Shown here: positions 27,464-37,523 of the stretch, one piece after another
Layout: the number at the start of each line of letters is the position of its first letter
How positions within the stretch are numbered: position 1 is the stretch's first letter
From: Lewinellaceae bacterium
Lineage (GTDB): Bacteria; Bacteroidota; Bacteroidia; Chitinophagales; Saprospiraceae
Direction: 5' to 3'
NCBI GenBank assembly: GCA_020636445.1
Contig: JACJXV010000011.1
Coordinates: 21,978 to 85,977 of the forward strand
DNA: 64,000 bases
Translations under genes and position numbers: made by a program
The notes under the pieces: model-generated
Databases searched by the model: none
Seen by the model: only the letters and a program-made list of their open reading frames with translations
Told to the model about the DNA's origin: nothing

Positions 27464-29662
27464 ATGCAAAAAGTAGTTACCTCCTGCATCTTATTCTTCC
27501 TGTTAAATGCACCCTTGTTTGCCCAAATATCCCCACGGTATAAAGACAAAAATGCACCGGTCGAAGAACGCATTGACAACTTACTGGCGCTCATGACCCT
27601 CGAGGAAAAGGTGCTGCAAATGAATCAGTGGGCTTATGGCCACAACGCCAATCCTAATAACATAGAGTCCATCATGCGAGAGGTTAGGCCGGAAATCGGT
27701 TCCCTGATCTTCCGAAGCACCAACCCCGAATACCGGAACCAAATTCAAAAAAAAGCCATGGAGGAATCCCGCCTCGGGATCCCGATTATCTGTGGTTTCG
27801 ATGTTATTCACGGTTACCGAACTGTTTTCCCCATCCCCCTGGCACAGGCCTGCTCCTGGAATACCGACCTGGTTAAACAATCCTGTAGTGTAGCTGCAAA
27901 AGAGGCCTGGCTGTCGGGTATAGACTGGACCTTTTCACCTATGCTGGATGTCGCGAGGGATGCCCGCTGGGGGCGTGTCGCGGAAGGTTACGGGGAAGAC
28001 CCCTATGCCAATGCCACTTTTGCTATAGCGGCTGTGCACGGGTATCAGGGCGATACGCTGGCCAACAAATATACCATTGCCGCCTGCCTCAAACATTACC
28101 TGGGGTACAGCTTGTCGGAGGGCGGCAGGGATTACCATTACAGCGATGTTTCCAATCAAACCTTGTGGGAAACCTTTATGCCGCCCTTTGAAGCAGGTAT
28201 CAAGGCCGGTGCCGCCACCGTCATGAGTGGCTTCAATGACATTGCGGGCGTTCCTGCCTCCGCTAATCATTTCACCCTCACCGAGGTATTGAAAAACCGG
28301 TGGGGCCACGACGGCTTTGTTGTATCCGACTGGGGCTCTGTTAAGAACCTGATCGATCAGGGTGTGGCCAAAGACCTCAAAGAATCGGGTTTAAAAGCCT
28401 TTATGGCGGGTGTGGAAATGGACATGGTTGACAATGTCTATGTTGACCATCTGCCCAGCTTGGTGGCCGAAGGGAAAGTACCTATGTCATCGATTGATGA
28501 AGCGGTACGCCGTATTTTGCGGATCAAATTCAGACTAGGCCTTTTTGAGAATCCCTACGTAGATGTCGTTGCGGAAGAAAAGCGCTATCTGCAAAAAGAA
28601 GATTTACAACTCGCAGAACAGCTGGCTGCTGAATCCATGGTCTTGCTCAAAAACGAAAAGGAAACACTCCCGCTGAAATCCTCGTTCAAAAACCTGGCAA
28701 TTATCGGCCCGATGGTAAAAGACTCCGTACATATAATGGGCTCCTGGGAAGGCCAGGGAAGGCCGCAGGATGTCGAAACCCTATGGGCCGGGTTGAATAA
28801 GGAATTTAAAGGGAAAGCTAAACTCCATTATGCCCAAGGTTGCGACTACGATGGTGAAGACACTACGGGTTTCGCTGCTGCATTGGCAGCGGCCTACCAA
28901 TCGGATGCCGTCATCGTCTTCCTGGGCGAAAAGCGAAACTGGAGTGGCGAGAATGGCTCCCGGTCCACGATAGCCCTACCCCACATTCAGGAACAACTGG
29001 TAGCCGCTCTGCGAAAAACCGGAAAACCCCTTATTTTGATGCTTTCCAGCGGGCGGCCACTGGAGTTGATTCGCTTAAATAAGCTGGCCGATGCCATGGT
29101 CGAACTATGGCAACCCGGAACCTGTGGTGGCTCCGCAGCAGCCGGCATTCTTTCCGGCAGAATAAACCCCTCCGGGAAATTGGCGATTACCTTTCCGCAA
29201 ACGACAGGGCAAATTCCGATCTATTACAATATGCGCCAAAGTGCCCGACCCTACTCGGGCCATTACCAGGACATCCCCCGGGATCCTTTGTACTGGTTCG
29301 GACATGGCCTGAGCTACACAACGTATTCCTACGGCCCCGTGCATTTGTCATCGACCACGATTTCCAAAGCGCAAAGGATAATTGCGGAAGTTGAAGTAAC
29401 CAATACGGGAACCCGAGCCGGTAAAGAAACAGTATTATGGTTTATCGCGGACCCGGTAGCTAACATTTCCCGCCCAATGAAAGAGCTTAAGTTCTTTGAA
29501 AAGAAAACCATAAACGCGGGGGAGAAAACCATCTATCGCTTTGAAATTGATCCCATCAGAGATCTAAGCTATGTGGACAGTAATGGGACAAGACACCTGG
29601 AAACCGGTGACTACTTTGTACTGGTCAATGACCAAAAGGTGAAATTTGAGCTGATTGAATAA
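27464..29662 (+). CDS. bglX: Glycoside hydrolase family 3 beta-glucosidase, periplasmic
   Basis: A 732-residue GH3 enzyme with a signal peptide ending LFAQ. The (beta/alpha)8 domain carries RDARWGRVAEGYGEDPY and the nucleophile motif GFVVSDWGS (Asp about residue 288). The second domain contains AESMVLLKNEKETLPL and the acid/base region GEKRNWSGENGSRS. A C-terminal fibronectin-like domain follows (VEVTNTGTRAGKETV). This is the BglX architecture, hydrolysing beta-linked gluco-oligosaccharides in the periplasm. A GH2 gene lies downstream in the opposite direction, but no SusC/D pair is nearby, so this is not a full utilization locus. Confidence 0.93.
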   Translation: MQKVVTSCILFFLLNAPLFAQISPRYKDKNAPVEERIDNLLALMTLEEKVLQMNQWAYGHNANPNNIESIMREVRPEIGSLIFRSTNPEYRNQIQKKAMEESRLGIPIICGFDVIHGYRTVFPIPLAQACSWNTDLVKQSCSVAAKEAWLSGIDWTFSPMLDVARDARWGRVAEGYGEDPYANATFAIAAVHGYQGDTLANKYTIAACLKHYLGYSLSEGGRDYHYSDVSNQTLWETFMPPFEAGIKAGAATVMSGFNDIAGVPASANHFTLTEVLKNRWGHDGFVVSDWGSVKNLIDQGVAKDLKESGLKAFMAGVEMDMVDNVYVDHLPSLVAEGKVPMSSIDEAVRRILRIKFRLGLFENPYVDVVAEEKRYLQKEDLQLAEQLAAESMVLLKNEKETLPLKSSFKNLAIIGPMVKDSVHIMGSWEGQGRPQDVETLWAGLNKEFKGKAKLHYAQGCDYDGEDTTGFAAALAAAYQSDAVIVFLGEKRNWSGENGSRSTIALPHIQEQLVAALRKTGKPLILMLSSGRPLELIRLNKLADAMVELWQPGTCGGSAAAGILSGRINPSGKLAITFPQTTGQIPIYYNMRQSARPYSGHYQDIPRDPLYWFGHGLSYTTYSYGPVHLSSTTISKAQRIIAEVEVTNTGTRAGKETVLWFIADPVANISRPMKELKFFEKKTINAGEKTIYRFEIDPIRDLSYVDSNGTRHLETGDYFVLVNDQKVKFELIE

Positions 29663-29673
29663 ATACGGATTTA

Positions 29674-29836
29674 AGAGCGTGTTTGGGATTTGTTTTTGAA
29701 GACGAAAATGGTCAGGATTTGGTTCTCACAAAGCCATTTTCGAGGTTCGTAGCAGCGCTACGGAGCGAGGAAAGGCTGCTGTGAGGTTCAATTCATGGCC
29801 ATTTGCAGGCCAAAGGGTAAATCCCAAACACGCTCT
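29674..29836. mobile_element. 163-bp MITE-like element with 18-bp terminal inverted repeats
   Basis: Perfect 18-bp ends AGAGCGTGTTTGGGATTT (29674-29691) and its reverse complement (29819-29836). The inside has no coding capacity and contains a further inverted repeat (GAAAATGG ... CCATTTTC) and CGTAGCAGCGCTACG. The end sequence resembles those of some IS families, so the element may have been moved by a transposase encoded elsewhere. No clear target-site duplication is visible. It lies between the convergent GH3 and GH2 genes. Confidence 0.75.
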
Positions 29837-29885
29837 AAGTTCGACGTTAGCCTTTTCAAACCTTAATTCTAAATTTGACAAAGCA

Positions 29886-31688
29886 CTAATTCTCCTTTAA
29901 ATAATATTCCTGCAATACAAAAAAGGCTTTTTTGCGTACCCCTTGCTCGGAGATCAATCCTTTCCGGTTAAAATCATTCTGGATCTTTTTCAGAGGTCTT
30001 CGGGCTGAGCGAAAATCCATCAATATCCAGGGGGATAGCCCCACCAGGAAATCAATTTTGCGTACCATTTCCAGGTTTTTCAGATACACATCCGCCTGGT
30101 ATTCTTCTGTCCATCGTTCATTGGTCTCCCCATGGAGCCCCTGAAGTGCTCCTCCACCCACTTCACTCATGATCATGGGCTTGTCATAATTGTTTTTCCA
30201 TACAATATCCGGGCACAAAGATGGTGCGCCGGAATACCACCCACAATAGCTGTTAATGCCAATGACATCAACGACGGCACCTAAGGGATCATCGATAATC
30301 TTTTCGTTTTTACCCCCAGAATGAATTTCCAAAGCAGCTGTTATCAGCCGGCTGTTATCCAGGGCTCTTGCTTGCTTAGCCAGGTTGCCCAGGAACAAAT
30401 TCCGGCTATCACTCACCGGGGTTTCATTCGCAATAGACCAGAACATAACCCCGGCCCGGTTTTTATCCCGGGAAATCATCGCAGTCAATTGCTGCTCAGC
30501 ATTTTGATACGTATCAAGGTTATCGTAAAGAATAGTCCAGTACACCGGAATTTCTGACCAGATCATTAGCCCCATTTTTTCGGCTTCCCTGACCATGGCT
30601 TCACTGTGCGGATAATGCGCAAGCCTAACAAAATTGCAACCTAACTCCTTTGCCCATCCCAGGAGAATGCGGCATTCTTCTACGGAGGTAACCCGGCCCG
30701 TTTTAAAGGGAGCCTCCTCGTGAATACTGATTCCCTTGAAAAAGATACTTTCCCCATTCAGGAGAATTTTGCTTCCCTGGGTTTCGATATGTCGAAAGCC
30801 AATTTCATCCTGAACAGCATCATGGGCCGTTTTGATGGTGACCTGATAAAGCTTAGGGTTTTGGGGTGACCATAATGCCGGTTTCGCTTTAAAGCTAAAA
30901 TTTGCACGCCCTTCGCTATCTACGTTAACGGTATGCGTTTGCTTCAGTTCAGGAATAGAAATGGTGACTGCATCGTTAGTCTTACTACCGGAAAGTGCAA
31001 CCCACCCCGTTATCATCTGGGCATTATCAGGGGCAAGCCGAACAACATAATCGCTGATATGCTGGCGGGGTACGTTGACCAAATGCACCGACCGGGTAAT
31101 TCCTCCGTAATTCCACCAATCCGTATTGACGGTAGGGACGGCCTCTCGCAATCGTTTGTTATCCACTTTGACTACCAGAAAATTGTCTTTCTCTTTTAGC
31201 TTATCCGTCACCTCGAATTGAAACGGTGTATACCCTCCGATATGTGCGCCGACAAATTTCCCGTTGAGGTATACTTTGGCATCATAATTAACAGCTTCGA
31301 AATACACATAGGTCTGCTGCTCCGGACGCTTTGCGAAATCAAAAGACTTTTTGTACCAGATAGTTCCTTCGTAATAATAGAGCTTTTCCAGCTGGGTGTT
31401 CCAGTCACCCGGAACCCTCAGTTCCTCACTCGAATCAAAATCATATTCAATGAGGTCGGAGGGGGATTGCATTTTAGCATTAGCGAAATAGCCGTCTGCT
31501 TTGGGTTTATAACGGTAATCGTAATAACCATTTTCCAAGGGATCCACAATAATTTGCCAAACGCCATTCAGGGTTTGTTTATCCCGGGAGGTAATGTTTT
31601 GCAGAAGTTCTCCGGTATTGCCTTGCCCGAAAAGGATTAGGGTAAAAAGTAATAATACACTTGTGATTAAGCCCTTGAGGTGTGCCAT
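29886..31688 (-). CDS. Glycoside hydrolase family 2 protein (beta-glucuronidase/galactosidase-like)
   Basis: A 600-residue exported GH2 enzyme with a signal peptide ending ILFGQG. The sugar-binding jelly-roll contains YYYEGTIWYKKSFDF and NYDAKVYLNGKFVGAHIGGY. The immunoglobulin-like middle is followed by the TIM barrel with FFKGISIHEEAPF and NFVRLAHYPHSEAM. The acid/base is in FWSIANETP and the nucleophile in IMSEVGGGAL. The pattern is closest to beta-glucuronidase-type GH2 enzymes, but substrate choice is not certain. It is convergent with the GH3 gene across the MITE-like element. Confidence 0.9.
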   Translation of the reverse strand: MAHLKGLITSVLLLFTLILFGQGNTGELLQNITSRDKQTLNGVWQIIVDPLENGYYDYRYKPKADGYFANAKMQSPSDLIEYDFDSSEELRVPGDWNTQLEKLYYYEGTIWYKKSFDFAKRPEQQTYVYFEAVNYDAKVYLNGKFVGAHIGGYTPFQFEVTDKLKEKDNFLVVKVDNKRLREAVPTVNTDWWNYGGITRSVHLVNVPRQHISDYVVRLAPDNAQMITGWVALSGSKTNDAVTISIPELKQTHTVNVDSEGRANFSFKAKPALWSPQNPKLYQVTIKTAHDAVQDEIGFRHIETQGSKILLNGESIFFKGISIHEEAPFKTGRVTSVEECRILLGWAKELGCNFVRLAHYPHSEAMVREAEKMGLMIWSEIPVYWTILYDNLDTYQNAEQQLTAMISRDKNRAGVMFWSIANETPVSDSRNLFLGNLAKQARALDNSRLITAALEIHSGGKNEKIIDDPLGAVVDVIGINSYCGWYSGAPSLCPDIVWKNNYDKPMIMSEVGGGALQGLHGETNERWTEEYQADVYLKNLEMVRKIDFLVGLSPWILMDFRSARRPLKKIQNDFNRKGLISEQGVRKKAFFVLQEYYLKEN

Positions 31689-31808
31689 TTCATGAATTGT
31701 TTGCTAACCAAAATTACAAATAGGAATTGAATTTTAGGCATTCCTCCAGCTTTACCTAATCCTTATACCCTTCACTCTCTATGCGATACAAAGCCAGGGT
31801 TTCCACTC

Positions 31809-34085
31809 TTATGCAAACGCATTTTCAGCGCCACCGTCCATAGTGAACAAGCAGGAGGTTTCCAGCGCATCAATGCGGTGGCGAATGGCCGCCAAATCTA
31901 CCTGTCCCGGCAACAGCGAAAAAAGATTCAAATCCGCATGGGGAATGCCACTTTCCAGGTTTTCAGGATTGTCGGACACCAGAAAATAATCCACGTGTGG
32001 CAGTCGGGCCAGCGTAATCAGCTTATCCAGAAATGCCCGGGCTTTTTCTTCGGGAATCCCCGCGGGGCAGATAGCTACAAAATTAAGGCGGCCCTTCCAA
32101 TTGCGCTTCAGCAGATAAGCTGTCAGCAAACTCAGGTTAATGTAATCAATTTTGGATTTCACCTCCAGATCAATGACCCGTAAGTCGAGCCATAGGTTGA
32201 CGGTTTTTTCCAAGCCCAGGCCAACCTTGCGAAATGGCATATACAGATAAGAACCAAACCCATATTGCCGCGCTTTTTCCATGAGAATCTTCATGTCTTC
32301 ATCCCGATCTATCTCATCTGTCAGACTGAGGAACAGGGTATTGGGGGTAAAAAAAGAAGCTTTCAGGCCTTGCATACAGGTAAGTACCCCAGCCCGAAAA
32401 TTTTCGGCCTCTACCATAGCTGAGGCGGCACTGATGTGTTGCTCCATGAAGTAATCTACCAGCCCTGGCAAGCGGTCTCTCATCTTATTAGCCCACACCT
32501 TGTTGCCGGTGTCAAAACCCAATATTTTTACCGATCCTTTGGGCCGCGATAAATTGTAGAGCGATTTATAGCAGCGTACCACATCATTGACCGTTTGTGC
32601 TGGTACCAGCAAATTCGGTTGCCATGAACGTTCGCGGGCTTCCGGGAGTTTACTTACTACCTTGGCTGACCATTCCGCCAGCGAATTGAACATGCCACTG
32701 CGGGTATCGCCTTCTTCCGTTTCCAGGTTTTTGCGCTTTGACAGATAGATATACATGGCCAGTACCAGCCCAATGGAAATGAGTCCCACCGTTGAGTTAA
32801 TAATAAACATAACCATGAAGCAGCCAATAGCCCCCAATAAAGGGACCACCATGGGAATCTTAATGCTTGGCCTGAAACTGATTTGTCCAAGGCCCTGCTC
32901 CACCAGTACCACAACGTTGATCATTGCATAGGTGATCAGGAAAAACATCGTCAATAAAGGAGCAATGGCATTCAGATCGCGCAATAACAAGGCCAACATG
33001 ACCAGGATCACCGTAAAGTAAAAAGCGAATTTAGGCTCTCCCCGCCGGTTGGTCCGGGCCAGCTTCTCGTTCCAGAAAAGGATATTGTTTTGCCCCATCG
33101 CTTGCAGAATCCGCGGCGCACCTACCAACGATGATAAAGCCGAAGAGAAAGTGGCTCCCAACAACCCAGCGATAACTGCCGGAGCAAAAAAAGATTTATC
33201 GATCAGGACATTATAATTTTCCAATAGCTCCTGGGGGGTAGCTAAAAAAGCCGCCACTACGGCCAGCACTACATAAACTAAATAACTTAAACCTACCGCC
33301 AGTAACGTTCCGGAGGGAATACTCCGGCGTGGGTCTTTCAAATCCCCCGACATATTAGCGCCAGCCATAATCCCGGTGACAGCAGGGAAGTACACCGCGA
33401 ACACTACCCAAAATGATACTCTTTGAAATCCGGATTCCGGGGCTCCTTCGAAATGACCTAACCACCGAACCTCCGTTTGCAAGGGGTGGTTTAAAAAACC
33501 CATACCAATCGACACCAGGGAAAGAAAAATGATGGCCAGCACCAGATATTGGATTTTGAAGGCTACGTCAGTACTGATATTGGCTATCAAAAAAATGAGC
33601 AGAAATATCCCCAGATCAACCAGTAAAGCCGGATGTTCAGGAAAAATCCAAAGCCAGCCTTCCCGAAAACCAAAAATGTACATAGCCACAGCAAAAGCCT
33701 GCGCAATGTATAGCGGAATACCAATGGCTCCACCGGCCTCCAAACCCAACGATTGGGAAATAATTGAAAAAGCTCCCCCAGCCTTAATCCGAATATTCGT
33801 CACAATACTCGACATCGACAGGGAGGTGAACAAGGTGATTACTGAAGCCAGGGTGATGATACCAATAGCTCCCAAAACTCCGGCATTGCCTACAACCCAG
33901 GGGCCCCGCAAATACATAATTACGCCCAGGATGGTCAGCATTGTTGGCGTAAACACCCCCTGAAAGGTCCCAAACTTCATCGGTCCGCGGATAACTTTCT
34001 CTTGCGGAGCTTCATGGGAAGAATCACCTGGTCGTAGCCAGTCCGTTAAGCAGGAAATCCATTGCATACGCTTGGAGGCCAGCAC
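31809..34085 (-). CDS. SLC12-type cation-chloride cotransporter / amino acid permease
   Basis: A 758-residue membrane protein. The N-terminal half has about 12 helices of the APC fold with the cation-chloride cotransporter start GTFQGVFTPTMLTILGVIMY and LRGPWVVGNAG, and GIMAGANMSGDLKDPRRSIP. The C-terminal 280 residues are a soluble domain, as in eukaryotic NKCC/KCC proteins. Prokaryotic members are poorly characterised; transport of chloride with Na+ or K+, or of amino acids, is inferred. The gene is divergent from the hybrid regulator gene, with 125 bp between starts. Confidence 0.85.
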   Translation of the reverse strand: MLASKRMQWISCLTDWLRPGDSSHEAPQEKVIRGPMKFGTFQGVFTPTMLTILGVIMYLRGPWVVGNAGVLGAIGIITLASVITLFTSLSMSSIVTNIRIKAGGAFSIISQSLGLEAGGAIGIPLYIAQAFAVAMYIFGFREGWLWIFPEHPALLVDLGIFLLIFLIANISTDVAFKIQYLVLAIIFLSLVSIGMGFLNHPLQTEVRWLGHFEGAPESGFQRVSFWVVFAVYFPAVTGIMAGANMSGDLKDPRRSIPSGTLLAVGLSYLVYVVLAVVAAFLATPQELLENYNVLIDKSFFAPAVIAGLLGATFSSALSSLVGAPRILQAMGQNNILFWNEKLARTNRRGEPKFAFYFTVILVMLALLLRDLNAIAPLLTMFFLITYAMINVVVLVEQGLGQISFRPSIKIPMVVPLLGAIGCFMVMFIINSTVGLISIGLVLAMYIYLSKRKNLETEEGDTRSGMFNSLAEWSAKVVSKLPEARERSWQPNLLVPAQTVNDVVRCYKSLYNLSRPKGSVKILGFDTGNKVWANKMRDRLPGLVDYFMEQHISAASAMVEAENFRAGVLTCMQGLKASFFTPNTLFLSLTDEIDRDEDMKILMEKARQYGFGSYLYMPFRKVGLGLEKTVNLWLDLRVIDLEVKSKIDYINLSLLTAYLLKRNWKGRLNFVAICPAGIPEEKARAFLDKLITLARLPHVDYFLVSDNPENLESGIPHADLNLFSLLPGQVDLAAIRHRIDALETSCLFTMDGGAENAFA

Positions 34086-34210
34086 GGCTAACCAGAACAG
34101 CCTGCATTAGCCTATAGCTCGGCTCCTTTCAATTTACACAAAACTTGTTGAAATTCATCGAAAAAGACTACTTTTTTAATGTAATTTTCATACAGGTAAT
34201 ACCCAACTCC

Positions 34211-37102
34211 ATGCTCCGACTTGGTTGTCTCTTAGTCGCTTTCTTACTGGGTGCAAGCTTACTTCACGCCCAAAATTCACCATTGGACAGCCTGCGTCGT
34301 GGCTACCTCTCAGCTACAGATCCACAACAAAAAGCTGACTATTATTACGAGTGGGCATATCAATGGTTAACCCAAAAACCAGAGACGGGGCTGAATACTG
34401 CTGACACCCTCGAACAGCTGGCTGACCGGGGTGATGCCCTTAAAGTTCGCTCCCGGGCCGCCTACCTGCGTGGCATGTCCTACTCCGAGCAAGGCAAATA
34501 CGCCGAGGCGCTTCCCTTCCATCGCCAGGAATGGGCCTATGCCCGCCAGACTAACGACCTCGAATTGCAGGGTAAAGCCCTGAATTCACTTGGCAATGCC
34601 TTTCACAATGTGCTGCGCAACGATAGCGCCATTATTTACCTCCTGCAATCCGTGGAGATTAAAGAACGGGTGGGCAATCAGAAAGACCTGGCGGCGGCCT
34701 ATTCTAATATCGGCAATATTTTCAGCGATGAACAGGCCCCCGACAAAGCCGTAGCTTACCTGGAAAAAGCGCTGGCCATCCGTTTGAGTCTGCCCGATGG
34801 CGAACGTAGTGCTATTATTACCTACAATAATCTCTCAATTGCCTACAACGGACAGCAAAAATATGCCAAGGCCATCGAATATGCTCAGCGGGGATATGAA
34901 CTTGCTCGGGAAATCAAAAACGACTTTCTGGCTGGCGTTCTCGCGGGAAGCCTCTCTCACCTCTGGATGAAAAATGGCAACCTGGATCGCGCAGTTGAGC
35001 TAGGCGAGGAATCTATTGAGCGGCTAAGTGCGATCAACCGACGCTCCAACCTCGTTTTCCCCTACGCAACCCTCGCTGAAGTCTGGTGGCGAAAAGGCAA
35101 TTACAGCAAAGCGCTGGACGCCAACCAAAAGGGGTATGCTATTATGGAGGAACTCAACCTCGTCGAGCCCCTGGAGGTCTACTACGAAAATTTTGCCAAT
35201 ATCTACGAAGGACTGGGCAATTACCCGGAAGCACTCAAATGGTTGAAACAGTACCAGATTTTGGATGACTCCCTTTTCAATAAGGACAAACTGGAGGCTC
35301 TGGCCGCTGTGGAAGCGAAATTTGAAACCGAAAAAAAGGAAGCCCAACTAGCCCGCCAACAGCTACAAATAGAACGTGATGCTTCCCAAAAAAGAGCCAT
35401 CCTGATTGGGAGCGTTGCGGCCCTGTTACTCGTCATTGGTCTGTTTCAGTACATCCGTGTCCGGCAACAATCCCGCCAGCGGGAAGCCGAACTTGCCGCG
35501 CAACTGGAACACGCCGAAGCCGAAAAACTGCGGGAAATGGACACCCTCAAATCCACGTTCTTTGCGAATATCAGCCACGAGTTCCGAACTCCACTTACCC
35601 TTATTATCAGCCCTATCGAGCAAATGATCCAAGGAACTTTTAAAGGGGATTACCAAAAGTATTACGGTATCATCCATCGTAATGGTAAGCGCCTGCTCGA
35701 CTTAGTCAACCAATTACTTGACTTATCTCGTCTGGAAAGTGGTAAAATGACGCTCCAGGTAGCTACCGGCGACCTGAGCCGGTTGATGGCTGCCCTGGCT
35801 GGCTCCTTTGAAAGTTTAGCCATCAAACAACAAATCCAACTGCAAATCCAACAGCCAAGCTCCCCCGTCGTTGGTTTTTTCGATCGGGATAAAGTGGAAA
35901 AAATCATCGTCAACCTGATAGCCAATGCTTTTAAATTCACCGGTGAGGAGGGAACTATCCGCATTTCCCTGGCCGAAAATACCGATACTGCCCTAATCAC
36001 CATTCAGGATACCGGTATTGGAATTCCCGCCGATCAACTCCCCAATCTATTCGATCGCTTTACCGCAACCCGCAACTCGGAACTTCAGGCAGGCAGCGGC
36101 ATTGGGCTGGCCCTGGTTAAAGAACTCGTGGAATTGCACCACGGACAAATTGCCGTAACCAGTCAGGAAGGGGAAGGAACTACCTTTATGGTAACGCTGC
36201 CACTGGGCGGCAATGCCTACCCAGCACATGAACGAGCGGCAGATGCTGCTGGTACTCCGGAAACCAACCCGGAAAGTACCCCCTCGCCAACGATGATGCC
36301 TTCCTCCGGCTCTCCTACTCCAAGGCCCCTACTCTCCCTTACGGATAACGCCAGTAAACCCGTCCTTCTGGTTGCCGAAGACAATGCCGATGTCCGGGCC
36401 TATATCTCCGAACAACTGGCCGATCGGTATCAGTTGATTGAGGCGGAAAATGGCCAGCTAGCCCTCGAAAAAGCCCTCGAGAGTACTCCGGATCTCATTA
36501 TCACCGACGTCATGATGCCCTTGATGGATGGCATCACGCTTTGTTCGCACCTGAAAACAAACGAGAAAACCAGCCATATTCCTATCGTCATGCTCACCGC
36601 TCGCGCCGATCAGGCTGATCGCCTGGAAGGCCTGCAAACCGGGGCGGATGACTACCTCACGAAGCCTTTCGATGCCCGGGAATTGCAGGTGCGCGTTGCC
36701 AATCTCATCGTTCAGCGCCAACAATTACAAGAGCACTTCCGCCGGACCCTGAACACCTTTACACCAACTGCTCCGGTACAGGCAGCCAGTATGGATGCCG
36801 TTTTCCTGCAAAAGGTACGCCAGGCCATCGAAACCAACCTCGATGATGAAACTTTTAGCGTTGTCGAGCTCGGCAATCAAATTGGTATGAGCCGCAGTCA
36901 GCTCCATCGTAAGTTGTCGGCGCTGACAGGCTACTCGCCCAACGAGGTTATTCGCCACATGCGCCTGGAGCGAGGCCGGCAACTGCTGGAAAAGAAAGTC
37001 GCTACCGTCGCCGAAGTCGCTTATCTGTGTGGTTTTAACTCGCCGGCGTACTTCATCAAGTGCTTTCGGGAGCAATACGGCATTACCCCGGGAGAGCTCT
37101 AA
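34211..37102 (+). CDS. TPR hybrid histidine kinase / response regulator / AraC-type regulator
   Basis: A 963-residue one-protein two-component system. A signal peptide ends SLLHAQ. Periplasmic TPR repeats cover about residues 60-350 (EYAQRGYELAREIKNDF and similar). A coiled coil and membrane helix (AILIGSVAALLLVIGLFQYI) follow, then the HisKA box FFANISHEFRTPLTLI, the HATPase domain (GIGLALVKELVELHHGQ), a Pro/Ser/Thr linker, a receiver with phospho-acceptor in LIITDVMMPLMDG, and a C-terminal AraC helix-turn-helix (VAYLCGFNSPAYFIKCF). Start chosen at MLRLGCLL to give the signal peptide. It lacks the Reg_prop/Y_Y_Y sensor of polysaccharide HTCS regulators, so the signal is unknown. Confidence 0.92.
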   Translation: MLRLGCLLVAFLLGASLLHAQNSPLDSLRRGYLSATDPQQKADYYYEWAYQWLTQKPETGLNTADTLEQLADRGDALKVRSRAAYLRGMSYSEQGKYAEALPFHRQEWAYARQTNDLELQGKALNSLGNAFHNVLRNDSAIIYLLQSVEIKERVGNQKDLAAAYSNIGNIFSDEQAPDKAVAYLEKALAIRLSLPDGERSAIITYNNLSIAYNGQQKYAKAIEYAQRGYELAREIKNDFLAGVLAGSLSHLWMKNGNLDRAVELGEESIERLSAINRRSNLVFPYATLAEVWWRKGNYSKALDANQKGYAIMEELNLVEPLEVYYENFANIYEGLGNYPEALKWLKQYQILDDSLFNKDKLEALAAVEAKFETEKKEAQLARQQLQIERDASQKRAILIGSVAALLLVIGLFQYIRVRQQSRQREAELAAQLEHAEAEKLREMDTLKSTFFANISHEFRTPLTLIISPIEQMIQGTFKGDYQKYYGIIHRNGKRLLDLVNQLLDLSRLESGKMTLQVATGDLSRLMAALAGSFESLAIKQQIQLQIQQPSSPVVGFFDRDKVEKIIVNLIANAFKFTGEEGTIRISLAENTDTALITIQDTGIGIPADQLPNLFDRFTATRNSELQAGSGIGLALVKELVELHHGQIAVTSQEGEGTTFMVTLPLGGNAYPAHERAADAAGTPETNPESTPSPTMMPSSGSPTPRPLLSLTDNASKPVLLVAEDNADVRAYISEQLADRYQLIEAENGQLALEKALESTPDLIITDVMMPLMDGITLCSHLKTNEKTSHIPIVMLTARADQADRLEGLQTGADDYLTKPFDARELQVRVANLIVQRQQLQEHFRRTLNTFTPTAPVQAASMDAVFLQKVRQAIETNLDDETFSVVELGNQIGMSRSQLHRKLSALTGYSPNEVIRHMRLERGRQLLEKKVATVAEVAYLCGFNSPAYFIKCFREQYGITPGEL

Positions 37103-37523
37103 TGATCGGTGTTTCAACTTTTGGGATTTGCGAAATGCACATCACTTGTAAAGCATAAGCATTAGTGGCCTCTCAAGTTTAAAAATAAAGGTTGGTGATG
37201 GTAATGCCGGCGGATACCCAACTAGGAAATTGGCCCGCCTACGCTAGGCTTCTGCGGGTAAAAAACTTGTCCGCCTCCGGCGGGTCAGCCTAGTAGCACT
37301 TAATCAAAACCAGTTACCCATTCAACGCTCAACGATTTAGAATACAATACATTAGTTTGTCAACCGAAAAAGGCAAATTGAAATCACCAGGTAGGGGTGA
37401 GTTTCTTTCCGGCAGTGTAGTAAACTCTAATAAATGCTAAAACAAGGTGGATACTCTCCGCTTGAGAAAGATGCAAAATTGAGCACATTCTCCTATTTTC
37501 GATATCTATTAAAATGATTTGCT
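37103..37523. other. Intergenic region with inverted and dispersed repeats
   Basis: About 420 bp. CCCGCCTACGCTAGGC (about 37221) and GTCCGCCTCCGGCGGGTC (about 37269), followed by AGCCTAG, form imperfect hairpins; AACTTGTCCGCCTCCGGC also has a relative near 17910. TATTTTCG at 37494-37501 resembles a -7 box, 23 bp before the hydrolase ATG. No gene. Confidence 0.5.

Noticed and set aside
27158..27469. 103-codon minus-strand frame upstream of the GH3 gene
   Set aside because: It overlaps the GH3 start, faces a second open frame and has no recognisable domain.
27464..31688. Polysaccharide utilization locus
   Set aside because: GH3 and GH2 genes are convergent and there is no SusC/SusD pair or dedicated regulator next to them.
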